A stretch of 36,121 nt of DNA from Candidatus Aerophobota bacterium (GTDB taxonomy: Bacteria; Aerophobota; Aerophobia; Aerophobales; B3-G15): the NCBI GenBank assembly GCA_030615365.1, contig JAUWZM010000021.1, forward strand, positions 1-36,121, in the 5' to 3' direction. Shown here one piece after another: positions 1-7,824 of this stretch; within the stretch, counting starts at the first letter, position 1; each line of letters starts with the position of its first letter. The position numbers and the translations under genes are program-made. A model generated the notes under the pieces. The model saw only the letters and a list, made by a program, of their open reading frames with translations. It did no database searches and was not told the origin of the DNA.

Positions 1-494
1 ACTAAATTAGTATATTCAGGGAATACTAAATTTAAAAGAGCGTAAGCCTTTCTTAAATAGTCTTTCTTGTTTTTCTTAAGGTAATGATGCAGTCTTACCA
101 ATTCCCGAAGAACTTGAACTTCATCTTTTGGAACATAGGAAACTAAGGCTTCTTTTGAGCGAAGGAGCCCAGCTATTACCAGGGAGTCGACCTTGTCGGT
201 CTTTGCTTTTTTAGAGAGTACCTGGTGATATTTTCTCGTTTGATAGGGATTGAGAATGATAACTTTGTATCCTTTTAAGAAGGAATAAAGATTCTCCCAC
301 AGGTTTCCTGTAGCCTCAATCCCTATCACAACCTTATCTTTTTCAAGTTTTAAGGAAGAGATTTTATTTACCAGTTTTTGCATCCCTTCACGATTACAAG
401 GATAAGTGAAGGACTTGGTGATAGCTTCGCCTTCTTCATCCAAGATCGAGACCGTGAATGACTTCTTTGAAATATCAATACCTATGTAATACAT
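1..494 (-). CDS. IS110-family transposase, N-terminal part (runs off the window)
   Basis: Reading leftwards from an ATG at 494 the frame stays open to the window edge, giving 164 residues of a protein that is usually about 350-400. The start MYYIGIDISKKSF and the motifs IEATGNLW and KTDKVDS are those of the IS110 DEDD (RuvC-like) catalytic domain. The acidic residues are D7, E60, D100 and D103. The C-terminal part with the catalytic serine lies outside the window. A purine-rich site (AAGGGGG) precedes the ATG. IS110 enzymes move their element through circular intermediates; in the group studied, a bridge RNA made from the non-coding end next to the gene directs target choice. No frameshift is visible in the part present. 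Confidence 0.9.
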   Translation of the reverse strand, partial: MYYIGIDISKKSFTVSILDEEGEAITKSFTYPCNREGMQKLVNKISSLKLEKDKVVIGIEATGNLWENLYSFLKGYKVIILNPYQTRKYHQVLSKKAKTDKVDSLVIAGLLRSKEALVSYVPKDEVQVLRELVRLHHYLKKNKKDYLRKAYALLNLVFPEYTNL

Positions 495-514
495 AAAGAC
501 CCCCTTAAATTTTT

Positions 515-710
515 ACTTTGGAAGAAAGCAGGCTTCCTTTTCTTATCGAGCACATAGCCTGGAGAATGTAATAAACGATGCCTTGTTTTAGGCTCGTAAC
601 ATACTCAATAAATGTTTACGCTCGAAGAGATAGAGGAAGGGGCAGTCTTAGGGCAAATGGTCCATCTTTGTAAAAAGAGGCCATAAGGAGAAGGCAAGCC
701 CTCTTCCTGT
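515..710 (-). ncRNA. Candidate IS110 bridge-RNA region upstream of the transposase
   Basis: The roughly 300 bases 5' of the transposase start contain no reading frame but show consecutive inverted repeats on the transposase strand: 675-705 (AAGAGG/CCTCTT), 595-620 (CGTAACAT pairing with ATGTTTACG, one bulge), 580-593 (GCCT/AGGC) and 520-537 (GGAAG/CTTCC). In IS110-group elements the bridge RNA lies at this position, between the element's left end and the gene. Its exact ends, loops and guide segments cannot be fixed from one copy, and the element boundary is not visible. The assignment is by position and folding potential only. Confidence 0.35.
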
Positions 711-777
711 TTTCTCCAAAAGTTTTTTTAAAGAACTAATTAAACTTTAATTCTGAAACTATAGAAAGTCAAATAAC

Positions 778-800
778 AATCTTCACCTATAGTGAAGATT
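778..800. promoter_or_regulatory. Perfect 9-bp inverted repeat in the epimerase leader
   Basis: AATCTTCAC and GTGAAGATT flank a 5-base loop and end 16 bases before the epimerase ATG, just ahead of its ribosome-binding site (CAGGAG). It could be an operator, an mRNA hairpin, or the site at which the IS110 element inserted. The sequence does not decide between these. Confidence 0.4.
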
Positions 801-816
801 ATACCAGGAGTTAGGA

Positions 817-1731
817 ATGAAAGCTGTCGTTACTGGAGGATCAGGATTTATTGGCGCGCATGTGGTTGATAAGCTCATAGAAAAAGGGTATGAGGTAACT
901 GTCATTGATAAAAAGAAACCTCACCGGGGTGATATTAAATTTGAGAATTTCGATCTTCTTGATTTTAATAATTTGAATAGAGCCTTTAAGGGCATAGATT
1001 ATGTATTTCATCTTGCAGCTATGTCTAATGTGAATAATGTTTTTAAGGATCCTATTTACAGTGTAGAGATGAATATAACCGGAACTATCAAAGTTCTTGA
1101 GGCAGCCCGTCAAAATAAAGTAGAACGGGTAATCTTTGCCAGTACAGTTTGGGTTTATGGAGCCTCCAGAGAAGAAGAGGTAAACGAAAATTGTGGATTC
1201 TATCCCCCAGGAGCAGGGCACATTTATACCTCCACTAAGATTGCCTCAGAGTTTCTTTGCTTTGATTATTACAAGCTCTATGGCCAGTTTTTCACTATTC
1301 TGCGTTATGGGATTCCCTATGGACCCCGGGCAAGAGCGGGGACAGTTATTCCTATATTTGTGGAGAAAGCTTTTAAAGGGGAGCCAATTGTAATTACGGG
1401 TGATGGGAGCCAGTATCGGAATTTCGTTTATGTGGAAGACCTTGCTCAAGCTCACATTTTAGCTTTAAGTTCAGTGGCAGAAAATTCAGTTTACAATCTT
1501 GGAGGGAAGAGAAGAATAACTATTAAAGAGATTGCTGAAACTGTTCAGAAGTTGATCAGCAATAATGTAGAGATAAGATACAAAGAGGCAAGGCCGGGTG
1601 ATTATAAAGGTAAGATCGTCAATAGCGATAAGGCTAAGAGAGAGTTAGACTGGGAGCCTCAGGTTGATTTTGAGGAAGGAATGAGACGGTATATCCAGTG
1701 GCATAGAGAAACGAGAAATATAGGAGAATAA
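817..1731 (+). CDS. NAD-dependent epimerase/dehydratase (extended SDR, GalE-like)
   Basis: This 304-residue protein is an extended short-chain dehydrogenase/reductase that would act on a nucleotide sugar in the cytoplasm. The NAD-binding motif TGGSGFIG is at residues 6-13, the ribose-binding acid D31 follows strand 2, HLAA is at 65-68, and the catalytic pair is Y137-x3-K141 (YTSTK) with the usual Ser/Thr in FAST at 107-110. Length and motifs fit UDP-glucose 4-epimerase relatives, but the substrate cannot be read from the sequence. It is followed after 18 bases by a glycosyltransferase, so the two are probably one transcription unit for polysaccharide synthesis. The ATG has a CAGGAG site six bases upstream. 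Confidence 0.85.
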   Translation: MKAVVTGGSGFIGAHVVDKLIEKGYEVTVIDKKKPHRGDIKFENFDLLDFNNLNRAFKGIDYVFHLAAMSNVNNVFKDPIYSVEMNITGTIKVLEAARQNKVERVIFASTVWVYGASREEEVNENCGFYPPGAGHIYTSTKIASEFLCFDYYKLYGQFFTILRYGIPYGPRARAGTVIPIFVEKAFKGEPIVITGDGSQYRNFVYVEDLAQAHILALSSVAENSVYNLGGKRRITIKEIAETVQKLISNNVEIRYKEARPGDYKGKIVNSDKAKRELDWEPQVDFEEGMRRYIQWHRETRNIGE

Positions 1732-1749
1732 TTCTTCATTAAGATTGAA

Positions 1750-2871
1750 ATGCGTATCCTTTTTTTTACTCACGGTGGTAGTAGCCATGATAGCCGATTT
1801 TTAACTAAATTCGTGCAAAAAGGTTACAAGGTTTGTTACGTTTATTTGTCACCCCAAGGGAAAAAGTACGAAGTAGAAAAAACAGAATCTCATTGTCTGG
1901 GGTGTGACTTTAGTCAAATTGAGAGTATCATGGAAGGAGCAATTAATGGAATCAAGCTATATCATCCATTCAAGAGAATCCTCCGTAGTTTTAATCCAGA
2001 TATTCTTCATGCCGGTTGGGTTCAGACTGCTGGTCTAATGGCAGCAGCAACAGGATATCATCCCTTCCTATTAATGCCCTGGGGTTCGGATATTCTGGTT
2101 TCTCCCCAAAAATCTTTCATTCAGCGAAAAATTGCTCAATATGTAACAAAGCGAGCTGATATGATAGCCTGTGATGCCGAGGAGGTTAAAAAGAGGATTA
2201 TAGAGATAGCAGATTATCCAGAAGATAAGATTGTTACTTTTCCCTGGGGAATTGATCTTAAGATATTCCATCCTTCCAGAGAAAATCGGCTTAGAGTTCG
2301 TCAAAAATTGGGTTGGTCAGATAAAAAGATACTTGTAATGACACGAACTTTCCTTCCGGTTTACGGAATAGAATATTTTCTCAGAGCTATCCCTGAAATA
2401 GTGGAAAAGTTTCCTCAGACTAAAGTCTTAGTTAGCGGGAGTGGACCGCTTGAAGGTTTTTTGCACGGAATAGTGAAGGAGTTAAAAATAAGTGATGAGG
2501 TACTGTTTTTGGGTCAAATTCCTAACGCAGACCTCGTTCAGTACCTAAATGCAGCTGATATATATGTGAGTAGTTCTCTAAGTGATGGTACCTCTCTTTC
2601 TCTTCTGGAGGCCATGGCCTGTGCTTTACCGGTGGTTGTTAGCGATGTTCCGGCAATTTTGGAATGGATCCAGGACGGCGTGAATGGTTTAGTTGTTCCT
2701 CGAAAAAACACTACCCAACTGGTAGAAAAAATATCTTATCTGTTGCAAGATGAAGGTTTGGCCCATAAAATGGGTAAGAAAAATTTTGAGATAGCTCAGG
2801 AACGGGCAAACTGGGATAAAAATTTTAAAAGATTGGAAGAGATGTATGCAACTTTAGCAAGAGGTAAATAA
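1750..2871 (+). CDS. Glycosyltransferase family 4
   Basis: A 373-residue GT-B fold retaining glycosyltransferase. The N-terminal half has the short MRILFFTHGG start and the acceptor domain. The C-terminal half has the nucleotide-sugar domain with VLVSGSGPLEG around 227-236, the NAADIYVSSSLSDGTSLSLLEAM region at 267-289 and the typical DGVNGLVVP near 309-317. The usual E-x7-E signature is D279-x7-E287, so its first acid is Asp. No membrane segment or signal peptide is visible, so it probably works at the inner face of the membrane on a lipid-linked glycan. Donor and acceptor are unknown. It follows the epimerase closely, and a repeat array follows it. Confidence 0.88.
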   Translation: MRILFFTHGGSSHDSRFLTKFVQKGYKVCYVYLSPQGKKYEVEKTESHCLGCDFSQIESIMEGAINGIKLYHPFKRILRSFNPDILHAGWVQTAGLMAAATGYHPFLLMPWGSDILVSPQKSFIQRKIAQYVTKRADMIACDAEEVKKRIIEIADYPEDKIVTFPWGIDLKIFHPSRENRLRVRQKLGWSDKKILVMTRTFLPVYGIEYFLRAIPEIVEKFPQTKVLVSGSGPLEGFLHGIVKELKISDEVLFLGQIPNADLVQYLNAADIYVSSSLSDGTSLSLLEAMACALPVVVSDVPAILEWIQDGVNGLVVPRKNTTQLVEKISYLLQDEGLAHKMGKKNFEIAQERANWDKNFKRLEEMYATLARGK

Positions 2872-2953
2872 CATTGGAAATTTTTAGTCATACACTAAAA
2901 TTGTGATAGTACATAGAAATGCTAAACCGGATAAGAAAATCGTAGTGCACTAA

Positions 2954-3150
2954 AACCGCCCAATAAATTGGGCAACTACAATTCGCCCATGTAGCTTGCC
3001 GATTTATCGGTGCATTAGATTCACCCATGAATGGGCATGCTACAAACCGCCTGATAAATGGGGCAACTACAAACCGCCCATGAATCAGGCAACTACAATT
3101 CGCCCATGGGTGGGCACGCTACAAACCGCCTGATAAATCAGGCAGCTACA
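2954..3150. repeat. Tandem array of short palindromic REP-like units
   Basis: About seven units with a period near 26-27 bases sit between the GT4 gene and the radical SAM gene. Each has a small palindrome (for example GCCCAATAAATTGGGC or GCCTGATAAATCAGGC) followed by AACTACAA or a close variant. One longer unit contains GTAGCTTGCCGATTTATCGG, which reappears near 26.67 kb and 35.27 kb. There are no unique spacers, so it is not CRISPR. Bases 2872-2953 before it hold nothing recognisable. Confidence 0.75.
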
Positions 3151-3151
3151 A

Positions 3152-3261
3152 TTGACAGAGAAAAGAAGAATTTTAGAAAAGCTAAACTATTATGTTGATT
3201 CTTTAAAGCTCAGGGGATTGCTATGAGAATTGCAACAATTAAGGGAGAGATAGATTTATGA
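3152..3261 (+). other. Two tiny overlapping reading frames before the radical SAM gene
   Basis: A TTG-initiated 24-codon frame (3152-3226) overlaps by ATGA with a 12-codon frame (3223-3261, MRIATIKGEIDL). The second overlaps by ATGA with the radical SAM start at 3258. Chained ATGA junctions are normal in operons, so these could be the worn end of a lost gene or leader peptides. Neither is recognisable and chance is a real possibility. Confidence 0.2.
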
Positions 3262-4658
3262 GAATCAGTTTTGTATTTTGTCCATTGTATGGAGAGGGAG
3301 GTTTTAATAGTTTTGGTAAAACACACTGGACCAGCCAGATTGATCCTGGTTTGTGTTCTATTGGTGCGTATGCTAAAAGTAAAGGATATGAGAGCATTGA
3401 GTTAATTGATCTAAGAAAACTAAAGGGATGGGACCATTTTAAAGAAGTGATTCAGGAAAAGAACGTAGATGTTGCTGGTTTGACTATGATGAGCTGTGAT
3501 TTTAACAATGTAAACAGGGCTGCGAGCATTATAAAGGAGGTAAATAAGAAGACCATCGTAGTAGTTGGTGGTGTTCACCCTACAGTGGCAACAAAAGAGG
3601 TAGCAGCGAATAAAGATATAGATTATATTGTTGTTGGGGAAGGTGAAATAAGTTTTGTTAATCTTTTGAATGACATACAGAATAATAAAAAATCGGAAAG
3701 GATACTATCCGGTATTAAGCCAGATCTTAATGCTCTTCCTTTTGAGGACCGCGAGTTGTTTGACTATCAAACTGTCACAAAATTCGTTTCCGGTTTTCCT
3801 GGTATTTTTAAACCACCCAGTGTGACAATGATAGCAAGTAGGGGTTGCCCTTATGATTGTACTTTTTGTGCTCCGCATGCAAAGATAATGTTTGGCAATA
3901 AAGTAAGGTATAGAAGTGTTGATAATGTGATGGAAGAATTAAAAATTCTTCGGGAAAAATACCACTTTAATAGTCTTTTCTTTTGGGATTACTCTGTTAC
4001 ATTGAATGAAAAATGGTTGTGGGAGTTCTGTGAAAAATATGAGAGGAATGGTTTTAAGGCCCATATTTCTGCAAACAGCCGAGTCGATGCTATTTGTCGC
4101 AATGAAAAAGCCATGGAGAGACTAAGCGAGATAGGTTTAAGGATGCTGCATATAGGCTATGAAAGTGGAAGTCAAAGAGTCTTAGATTTTATGAAAAAGG
4201 GAATTACCGTTGAGCAATCTATAAAGGCTACAGAAATATGCAAAAAGTATCACATTTTAGTTCGGGGACTATTTATGTTGGGGCTGCCTACCGAAACGAA
4301 AGAGGAGGCACGAGAAACTTTAGGTTTAATAAAAAAGATAAACCCGAATATTTATTCGTTTTCCTATTTTACGCCTTGTCCCGGAAGTTCCCTCTGGGAT
4401 TATTGCCAGGAAAGAAATCTGAACTTAATGAAAAGCTATGATGAACTGGCAGATTATGGACCATCTAAGCCTAAAATTAAAGGGGTAGACTATGAGTACC
4501 TGAGGGGTATAGTAGAGGAAGCCTTTAGTCTGAAATTTAAGAGCAGATTAATTGGTAAAATTATGAGATACGTCTATGTGAAAACAAAAAGAGGAAAGAT
4601 AAGGTATCTATTCATTTGGCTATATTCTAAGTGGGTTACTTTCACGGGGAAGCGTTAA
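3258..4658 (+). CDS. B12-binding-domain radical SAM protein
   Basis: This 466-residue protein has an N-terminal cobalamin-binding-like Rossmann domain (about 1-160; VVVGGVHPT at 101-109 and DYIVVGEGE at 122-130) followed by a radical SAM domain. The [4Fe-4S] cluster cysteines are C197, C201 and C204 in RGCPYDCTFC. The layout matches the BchE/phosphonate-methylase-like group, whose members use SAM and often methylcobalamin for methylation or ring chemistry. The substrate is unknown. Like many relatives it lacks the DxHxxG motif of base-off B12 binding, so B12 use is uncertain. It is one base from wecB, which suggests a role in modifying a sugar or lipid in the same pathway. Confidence 0.85.
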   Translation: MRISFVFCPLYGEGGFNSFGKTHWTSQIDPGLCSIGAYAKSKGYESIELIDLRKLKGWDHFKEVIQEKNVDVAGLTMMSCDFNNVNRAASIIKEVNKKTIVVVGGVHPTVATKEVAANKDIDYIVVGEGEISFVNLLNDIQNNKKSERILSGIKPDLNALPFEDRELFDYQTVTKFVSGFPGIFKPPSVTMIASRGCPYDCTFCAPHAKIMFGNKVRYRSVDNVMEELKILREKYHFNSLFFWDYSVTLNEKWLWEFCEKYERNGFKAHISANSRVDAICRNEKAMERLSEIGLRMLHIGYESGSQRVLDFMKKGITVEQSIKATEICKKYHILVRGLFMLGLPTETKEEARETLGLIKKINPNIYSFSYFTPCPGSSLWDYCQERNLNLMKSYDELADYGPSKPKIKGVDYEYLRGIVEEAFSLKFKSRLIGKIMRYVYVKTKRGKIRYLFIWLYSKWVTFTGKR

Positions 4659-4659
4659 T

Positions 4660-5757
4660 ATGAAGATTGTATCCATTATAGGAGCACGGCCACAGTTTAT
4701 CAAAGCAGCTCTGGTCTCAAGAAGATTGCGAGAAGAGGGAATTAAGGAAATCCTGGTTCATACGGGACAACATTACAATTTTAATATGTCAGATATATTC
4801 TTTCAGGAGCTAAAGCTGGCCACGCCTGATTATCATCTTGGCATAGGCTCTGGCACTCATAGTGAACAAACAGGTAAGATGATTATAGAGATAGAAAAAG
4901 TACTCTTCCAGGAAAAACCCGATGTCGTCTTAGTATATGGGGATACAAATACAACGCTCGCCGGAGCTTTAGCTGCTGTCAAACTTCACATACCTGTTGC
5001 TCACGTAGAGGCAGGTTTACGGAGTTATAACAAAAGGATGCCCGAGGAGGTAAACAGAGTTTTAACAGATCATTGTTCAGATATTCTTTTTGCCCCAACA
5101 GATACTGCAGTAGAGAACTTAAAGAAAGAAGGCATAGTAAAAGGTGTGTACAGGGTAGGGGATGTAATGTTTGATATAGCGCTGGAAGTTAAAAATAGAA
5201 TTGATGATGAAAAAATACTTACAAAATATAGTCTTAAACCCGGGAATTTTATCCTGGTTACAATCCATAGAGCAGAAAATACAGATAGTAAAGAAAACTT
5301 AGAAAGCATCTGGAAGGCATTAAGAGATATTGCAAACTCAGGTATAAAAACTTTCTTTCCCATTCATCCCAGAACAAAAAGGGCATTGGACAATTATGGT
5401 TTGATAGACGGGGAAGTTCCAAAAAATTTGATTATTGTGCAACCAGTTTCCTACTTTGAAATGATTGCGCTTGAAAGTAATGCAAAGCTTATAATTACAG
5501 ATTCCGGAGGTGTACAGAAAGAAGGATATTTTTTCAAAACACCTTGCATTATTCCCAGGAACGAAACCGAATGGGTTGAGCTTGTTGAAATTGGGTGGAA
5601 TGAAGTCGTAGGAAACAAAGAAGAAGATATTGTAGAGGGGACTATAAAAACATATAGTGAAGATGTGAATGATAAAAAATGGATTGATTTTTATGGTGGT
5701 GGAAGGGCGGGTGATAGAATCGTAGAAATTATAGGAAGGATTAAGAATTGTGAGTAA
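4660..5757 (+). CDS. wecB: UDP-N-acetylglucosamine 2-epimerase (non-hydrolysing)
   Basis: 365 residues, the normal length. It interconverts UDP-GlcNAc and UDP-ManNAc in the cytoplasm, supplying ManNAc-type sugars for surface polysaccharide. Family motifs are present in order: GARPQFIK 8-15, HTGQHYN 34-40, GDTNT 94-98 with D95, HVEAGLRS 115-122 with E117, MPEEVNR near 127-133, TIHRAEN, and SGGVQKEGYFFKTPCI near the C-terminus. It begins one base after the radical SAM stop. Its last 60 or so codons are duplicated in degraded form at 6284-6465, beyond the hicBA pair, which shows that this locus has been rearranged. Confidence 0.95.
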   Translation: MKIVSIIGARPQFIKAALVSRRLREEGIKEILVHTGQHYNFNMSDIFFQELKLATPDYHLGIGSGTHSEQTGKMIIEIEKVLFQEKPDVVLVYGDTNTTLAGALAAVKLHIPVAHVEAGLRSYNKRMPEEVNRVLTDHCSDILFAPTDTAVENLKKEGIVKGVYRVGDVMFDIALEVKNRIDDEKILTKYSLKPGNFILVTIHRAENTDSKENLESIWKALRDIANSGIKTFFPIHPRTKRALDNYGLIDGEVPKNLIIVQPVSYFEMIALESNAKLIITDSGGVQKEGYFFKTPCIIPRNETEWVELVEIGWNEVVGNKEEDIVEGTIKTYSEDVNDKKWIDFYGGGRAGDRIVEIIGRIKNCE

Positions 5758-5771
5758 ATGGAGGTGAGGAA

Positions 5772-5993
5772 ATGAAATATACTGTTATTCTGGAAAGAGG
5801 AAGGGAATCTGGATATGTGGCTTTTTGTCCAACCTTGCGTGGTTGTATCGCACAAGGCTCAACGCGGGAGGAAGCTTTAAAGAATTTAAAAGAAGCTGCA
5901 TCTGATTACATTGAATGTTTAATTGAAGATGGTATTCCTGTGCCTCAAGAGGTAGACAAAGAGATTTTAGAGATGAAGGTCATAGCGCATTGA
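5772..5993 (+). CDS. hicB: HicB-family antitoxin
   Basis: A 73-residue protein with the HicB fold: MKYTVILERGRESGYVAFCPTL is a degraded RNase-H-like sheet, followed by the helix GSTREEALKNLKEAASDYIE. HicB binds and silences HicA and usually represses the operon. No added DNA-binding domain is visible after residue 65, so repression may rely on a short tail. A strong GGAGGTGAGG site precedes the ATG. Its TGA stop overlaps the TTG start of hicA, so the two are translationally coupled. It starts 14 bases after wecB and may share that transcript. Confidence 0.88.
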   Translation: MKYTVILERGRESGYVAFCPTLRGCIAQGSTREEALKNLKEAASDYIECLIEDGIPVPQEVDKEILEMKVIAH

Positions 5994-6283
5994 AATTGCC
6001 ACGTGGCTTATCAGGTAGAAAAGTGGTCAATACCTTAAAAAGAGCAGGATTTTATATTCGGCGCCAAAAATCTTCTCATGTGATTATGAGACGTAATAAA
6101 CCCTTTGCGCAAGTAGTGGTTCCACTTCATAAATCAATAGATACAGGCACATTAGATGTAATTCTCGAGGGTGGGGGGTTAACAGTTGAAATGACTTTAT
6201 TAAGTTGTTGTGATATCGAAACATATCAAAGTAGCACTGTTATTGCAAGCGAACGAAATGAGAAGATAGTATTCATTTTATGA
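5990..6283 (+). CDS. hicA: HicA-family mRNA interferase toxin with an altered C-terminus
   Basis: HicA is a small double-stranded-RNA-binding-fold ribonuclease. The core is present: LSGRKVVNTLKRAGFYIRRQKSSH with catalytic H30, then VVVPLHKSIDTGTLDVIL. Relatives continue as L-R-x-A-G-ell-x and stop near residue 75. Here the frame reads LEGGGLTVEMTLL after a GGTGGGGGG tract and adds 26 unrelated residues up to 97, so the last helix is probably altered by an indel or by fusion to flanking DNA. The residue before the catalytic His is Ser rather than the common Gly. The start is TTG overlapping the hicB stop. Activity is uncertain. Confidence 0.8.
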   Translation: MKLPRGLSGRKVVNTLKRAGFYIRRQKSSHVIMRRNKPFAQVVVPLHKSIDTGTLDVILEGGGLTVEMTLLSCCDIETYQSSTVIASERNEKIVFIL

Positions 6284-6465
6284 AGAAAAATGAAATAGAA
6301 CTTATAGAAAATTGGCTGTTGTTGGTAGTAAAAAAGAAAATATAATAGAAGAAATTATAAAAGACTTATAATGAAAATACAAGTAATAAAAAATGGATTG
6401 ATTTTTATGGTGGTGGAAGGGCAAGCGAAAGGATTGTGGAGGTGCTGAGGAATTATGGAGGATAA
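6284..6465 (+). pseudogene. Degraded second copy of the wecB 3' end
   Basis: Immediately after hicA the DNA resembles codons around 300-360 of wecB. KWIDFYGGGRA is identical in both, and this copy then reads SERIVEVLRNYGG before TAA at 6463-6465. Upstream fragments N-E-I-E-L-I-E-N-W and V-V-G-S-K-K-E-N-I-I-E-E-I-I-K match the wecB stretch that contains ELVEIGWNEVVG. One extra base near 6368 and a shift near 6316 break the frame. The divergence (SERIVEVL against GDRIVEII) suggests a remnant of a separate wecB paralogue rather than a fresh duplication. The next gene starts inside its end. Confidence 0.8.
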
Positions 6466-7501
6466 TAATGTACCCATAGTTTCCATCATCATACCCTGCC
6501 GAAATGAGGAAAAGTTTATTGATAAATGCCTTGATTCTATCATTAGCCAGAATTATTCCAGAGGTAGGCTCGAAATTTTAGTTGTGGATGGAAGAAGTGA
6601 GGATGAAACGAGAAAAATTGTAGCGGAGTACACTTCAAAATATCAATTCATAAAACTTTTGGATAATTCTGCTAAAATAACCCCCGTGGCAATGAATATA
6701 GGCATAAGGAAGGCAAGAGGAGATGTCATAATATTGGTGAATGCCCATAGTATCCTGGATAGAAATTTTCTGAGATATAGCATAGAGTATCTTGTAAAGA
6801 CTGGAGCTGACGCTGTTGGAGGAACATTACGCACAGTAAATGATAACTACTCTATCATTGCACAAGCTATTCCTTTGGCAGCCGATTCAGTATTTGGTAC
6901 TGGTGGGAGAAGATATAGAAGCAGGACAAAAGAAGGATGGGTAAAGGATACCTTACCTTATTGTGCTTATCATAAAGAAATTTTTAAAGAGATTGGGTTA
7001 ATTGATGAAGAATTAATTAGAACCCAGGATGCTGAATTTAATTACAGGATTTTAAGACATGGCGGAAAAATTTATTATACTCCTAAGATTAAATCATCTT
7101 TACACATAAGGCCTACTTTAAAAAAGCTGTGCAAACAACACTTTCAATATGGCTATCTGAGAGCATCACTCACTCAAAAGATTGGTATACTCTTAACCTG
7201 GAGGCAAGTAATCCCAGGAGCATTCATTGGAAGCTTAGCTATCTCACTTATTCTCGCAATAATTTACAGACCCTTTTTATGGCTCTTTCTCTTTATAATA
7301 GGTTCTTATATAATTGCCAATCTGGTGTTTTCTCTAAGGATCTCTTTGAAAGAAGGGCTCAGGTATTTCACTGTTCTTCCACTCACTTTTGCAACTTTGC
7401 ATTTTAGTTACGGGATAGGCTATTTAAAGGGTGTGTGGGATTTTATGATACTTAAAAGGCATACAACGAAGAAGATTAAGGATATGCCTCTTACAAGGTA
7501 G
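6455..7501 (+). CDS. Glycosyltransferase family 2, ExoA-like membrane enzyme
   Basis: 348 residues. The N-terminal GT-A domain has SIIIPCRNEE at 10-19, EILVVDGRSEDET at 40-52 and TQDAEFNYRI near 190-199. The C-terminal part has about three hydrophobic segments (roughly 255-272, 274-293 and 305-322) after a basic KKLCKQHFQYGYLR stretch, as in succinoglycan ExoA-type enzymes that add sugars to lipid-linked intermediates. The usual DxD or DAH metal site reads N96-A-H98, so one acid is replaced. The ATG at 6455 lies inside the wecB remnant, with GAGG four bases upstream. It probably belongs to the polysaccharide cluster. Confidence 0.85.
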   Translation: MEDNNVPIVSIIIPCRNEEKFIDKCLDSIISQNYSRGRLEILVVDGRSEDETRKIVAEYTSKYQFIKLLDNSAKITPVAMNIGIRKARGDVIILVNAHSILDRNFLRYSIEYLVKTGADAVGGTLRTVNDNYSIIAQAIPLAADSVFGTGGRRYRSRTKEGWVKDTLPYCAYHKEIFKEIGLIDEELIRTQDAEFNYRILRHGGKIYYTPKIKSSLHIRPTLKKLCKQHFQYGYLRASLTQKIGILLTWRQVIPGAFIGSLAISLILAIIYRPFLWLFLFIIGSYIIANLVFSLRISLKEGLRYFTVLPLTFATLHFSYGIGYLKGVWDFMILKRHTTKKIKDMPLTR

Positions 7502-7824
7502 CCCGGTAGTCTATTAGTCCCATAGTCTTATAGTCTGGTAGTCCATAATAGCTCTAAATAGCTCTTAGCTCATGGCTCTTAGCTCTTAGCAAGTTCAAAT
7601 TCAAATGCAAATGCAAGATAGTTCATAGCAAGTTCAATTCAGATTCAAAATAGTCTACTTCGAGATTGCTTTGACTTCCACAGGCAAGATGCCTGTGCCA
7701 CCACATGCTTTGGCATAATGCCCGTCTTGAATAATTTGCAGAAAAATTGACATAGGAAAAAAGGATAGCTATACTTAATATAAATATTTCTTTACCTTAA
7801 AAGCTTGGGATAAATACTATAAAA
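7502..7824. repeat. Repeat-filled gap: TAGTC/AGCTC simple repeats and a REP hairpin
   Basis: This gap of over 300 bases holds no gene. It starts with degenerate repeats of TAGTC (about every ten bases) and AGCTCTTAGC. It continues with a stem-loop at 7679-7697 (CACAGGC/GCCTGTG) in a block of about 40 bases that recurs nearly unchanged at 17531-17572. Bases 7757-7824 are the leader of the next gene and have a worn copy at 14629-14697. Confidence 0.65.

Noticed and set aside
841..1221. 126-codon minus-strand frame inside the epimerase
   Set aside because: Antisense shadow of a clear conserved gene; it lacks known motifs.
2954..3150. CRISPR array
   Set aside because: Units are contiguous palindromes without unique spacers and no cas gene is near.
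7502..7620. TAGTC repeats as a CRISPR or origin of replication
   Set aside because: Period and sequence vary too much, no spacers, no DnaA-box pattern, and similar strings occur in five other gaps.
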